A DNA stretch of 5,758 bases from Methanimicrococcus sp. (GTDB lineage Archaea; Halobacteriota; Methanosarcinia; Methanosarcinales; Methanosarcinaceae): assembly GCA_009783635.1 (NCBI GenBank), contig WRDC01000086.1:1-5758 (forward strand), given 5' to 3'. Positions 4,664-5,758 of the stretch are shown here, in pieces (the first letter of the stretch is position 1; every line of letters begins with the position of its first letter). The notes beneath the pieces are model-generated. The model made no database searches, was not told where the DNA came from, and saw nothing but the letters and a program-made list of their open reading frames with translations. Position numbers and translations under genes: made by a program.

Positions 4664-5758
4664 ATGGAAGAATTCACCCAAGCCCCCATTGCAGAAGAGC
4701 TGGCCAAGCGGCAAAAATCAATCAGCGTCGCGGAGTTCTTTGAAAAAAACCGCCACATCCTCGGATTCGATTCGGCGCCGCGCGCTTTGATTACAACCGT
4801 TAAGGAGGCGGTCGACAACTCGCTTGACGCCTGTGAAGAAGCCGGCTATCTGCCGGACATTTTGGTTCAAATCAGCCGCGGTGAAAACGATTACTTGACA
4901 ATCGTTGTTGAAGACAACGGCCCCGGTATCGTTAAAGAACAAATCCCGAAAGTTTTCGCGAAGTTGCTTTACGGTTCCCGTTTCCACGCGCTGAGGCAGA
5001 GCCGCGGCCAGCAGGGCATCGGTATCTCAGCCGCCGTCCTCTATTCTCAAATGACCGCCGGCAAATCCACCAAAATCATTTCCCGCGTCGATCACCGGAC
5101 ACCGGCGCATTATTATGAACTCATGATCGATACGAGCGCCAACGAGCCGTCCATTCTGGAAAGTAAAACGACGGACTGGGAGCGGCCCCACGGCACGCGC
5201 CTCGAAATCGAAATGGCGGCGTCATATGTCAAAGGCCGGAAACAGTCCGTTTACGAATACCTGAAATCGACCGCAATCATCAACCCTCACGCCCGCGTCC
5301 GCCTCATCGAGCCGGACGGCAATGAAATCCTTTTTGACCGCGCGACAGATGAAATTCCGGCGCAAGCGGAAGAGGTTTTGCCCCATCCGCACGGCATAGA
5401 GCTTGGAACGCTCATGAAAATGCTTCAAAATACGGACCGGCAAAAACTGGCGCCCTTTTTACGCTATTCTTTTTCAAAAATCGGCCTTCAAACGGCGGAA
5501 GAAATCTGTGACGCGGCGGGGCTCGACAAGGAAAAAGATCCTCATGAATTGGACCGAAACGATGCCGTCAAACTCTTAAACGCTTTTAAGAAAACAAAAA
5601 TCATGGCGCCGTCCACAAACTGTTTGTCGCCGATTACCGAAGATTTGATTTACCGCGGTTTGAAAAAAGAGTTCAGCGTTGACTTTATCGCAACGTCGGC
5701 CCGAAAACCCGCCATCTATTCCGGCAATCCGTTCGTGATTGAAGTCGGCGTTGCTTAC
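4664..5758 (+). CDS. top6B: Type II DNA topoisomerase VI subunit B, 3' end outside window
   Basis: ATPase subunit of the A2B2 topoisomerase VI, which passes one duplex through another to relax supercoils and decatenate chromosomes. The first 365 codons are present, open to the right edge. The GHKL ATPase comes first: N-box KEAVDNSLDA (residues 47-56, N52 as Mg ligand, E48 as likely general base), DNGPGI (84-89), RGQQGIG (114-120) and HGTRLEIEM (176-184). The helix-two-turns-helix region follows at about 240-310 (HGIELGTLMKML onward), then the start of the transducer domain with YSGNPFVIEVG. The transducer switch lysine and C-terminal domain should lie beyond the window. The start is fixed by the AAAGGAG Shine-Dalgarno. 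Partner top6A usually lies close by in archaea, so it may follow on the right; this cannot be seen here. Divergent from mtxX. Confidence 0.97.
   Translation, partial: MEEFTQAPIAEELAKRQKSISVAEFFEKNRHILGFDSAPRALITTVKEAVDNSLDACEEAGYLPDILVQISRGENDYLTIVVEDNGPGIVKEQIPKVFAKLLYGSRFHALRQSRGQQGIGISAAVLYSQMTAGKSTKIISRVDHRTPAHYYELMIDTSANEPSILESKTTDWERPHGTRLEIEMAASYVKGRKQSVYEYLKSTAIINPHARVRLIEPDGNEILFDRATDEIPAQAEEVLPHPHGIELGTLMKMLQNTDRQKLAPFLRYSFSKIGLQTAEEICDAAGLDKEKDPHELDRNDAVKLLNAFKKTKIMAPSTNCLSPITEDLIYRGLKKEFSVDFIATSARKPAIYSGNPFVIEVGVAY

Noticed and set aside
4718..4987. Minus-strand frames opposite top6B (also 4612-4818 and 5222-5443)
   Set aside because: They are antisense to the clearly conserved GHKL ATPase and H2TH coding sequence and have no motifs of their own.

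Overview
The window looks like chromosomal DNA from a methanogenic euryarchaeon. Archaeal or methanogen-type families are present: archaeal TruD, archaeal/eukaryotic-type peptidyl-tRNA hydrolase (Pth2), DNA topoisomerase VI subunit B, and a protein that looks like methanogenesis marker protein 4 (MtxX). From memory, the TruD and Top6B sequences read most like Methanosarcinales proteins. That placement is an inference without a database search.

Layout, left to right. Four genes lie on the minus strand, so the transcription order is mtxX-like (3522-4184), pepD (1856-3412), pth2 (1290-1637), truD (1-1251, C-terminal end outside the window). Divergent from them, top6B begins at 4664 on the plus strand and runs off the right edge. 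The mtxX/top6B spacer carries the candidate promoters for both directions. A hairpin, a T-rich run and a TATA-like element between pepD and pth2 suggest that pth2-truD form a separate transcription unit.

Functionally this is housekeeping: tRNA pseudouridylation (TruD), recycling of drop-off peptidyl-tRNA (Pth2), dipeptide hydrolysis (PepD), a methanogen marker of unknown biochemical role (MtxX-like), and DNA topology (Top6B). I see no defence system, mobile element, CRISPR array, tRNA or rRNA.

The striking part is between the genes. Every spacer carries its own short tandem repeat, with no shared sequence: 15 bp x2 at the truD start, 11 bp x11 after pepD, 13 bp x2 plus about 22 bp x4 between mtxX and pepD, and 14 bp x about 13 plus 11 bp x2 upstream of mtxX. 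Two of the arrays overlap the 3' ends and stop codons of the preceding genes (pepD and mtxX). This looks like repeated local slippage or duplication in spacers rather than one dispersed element, and it is the main observation worth following up.
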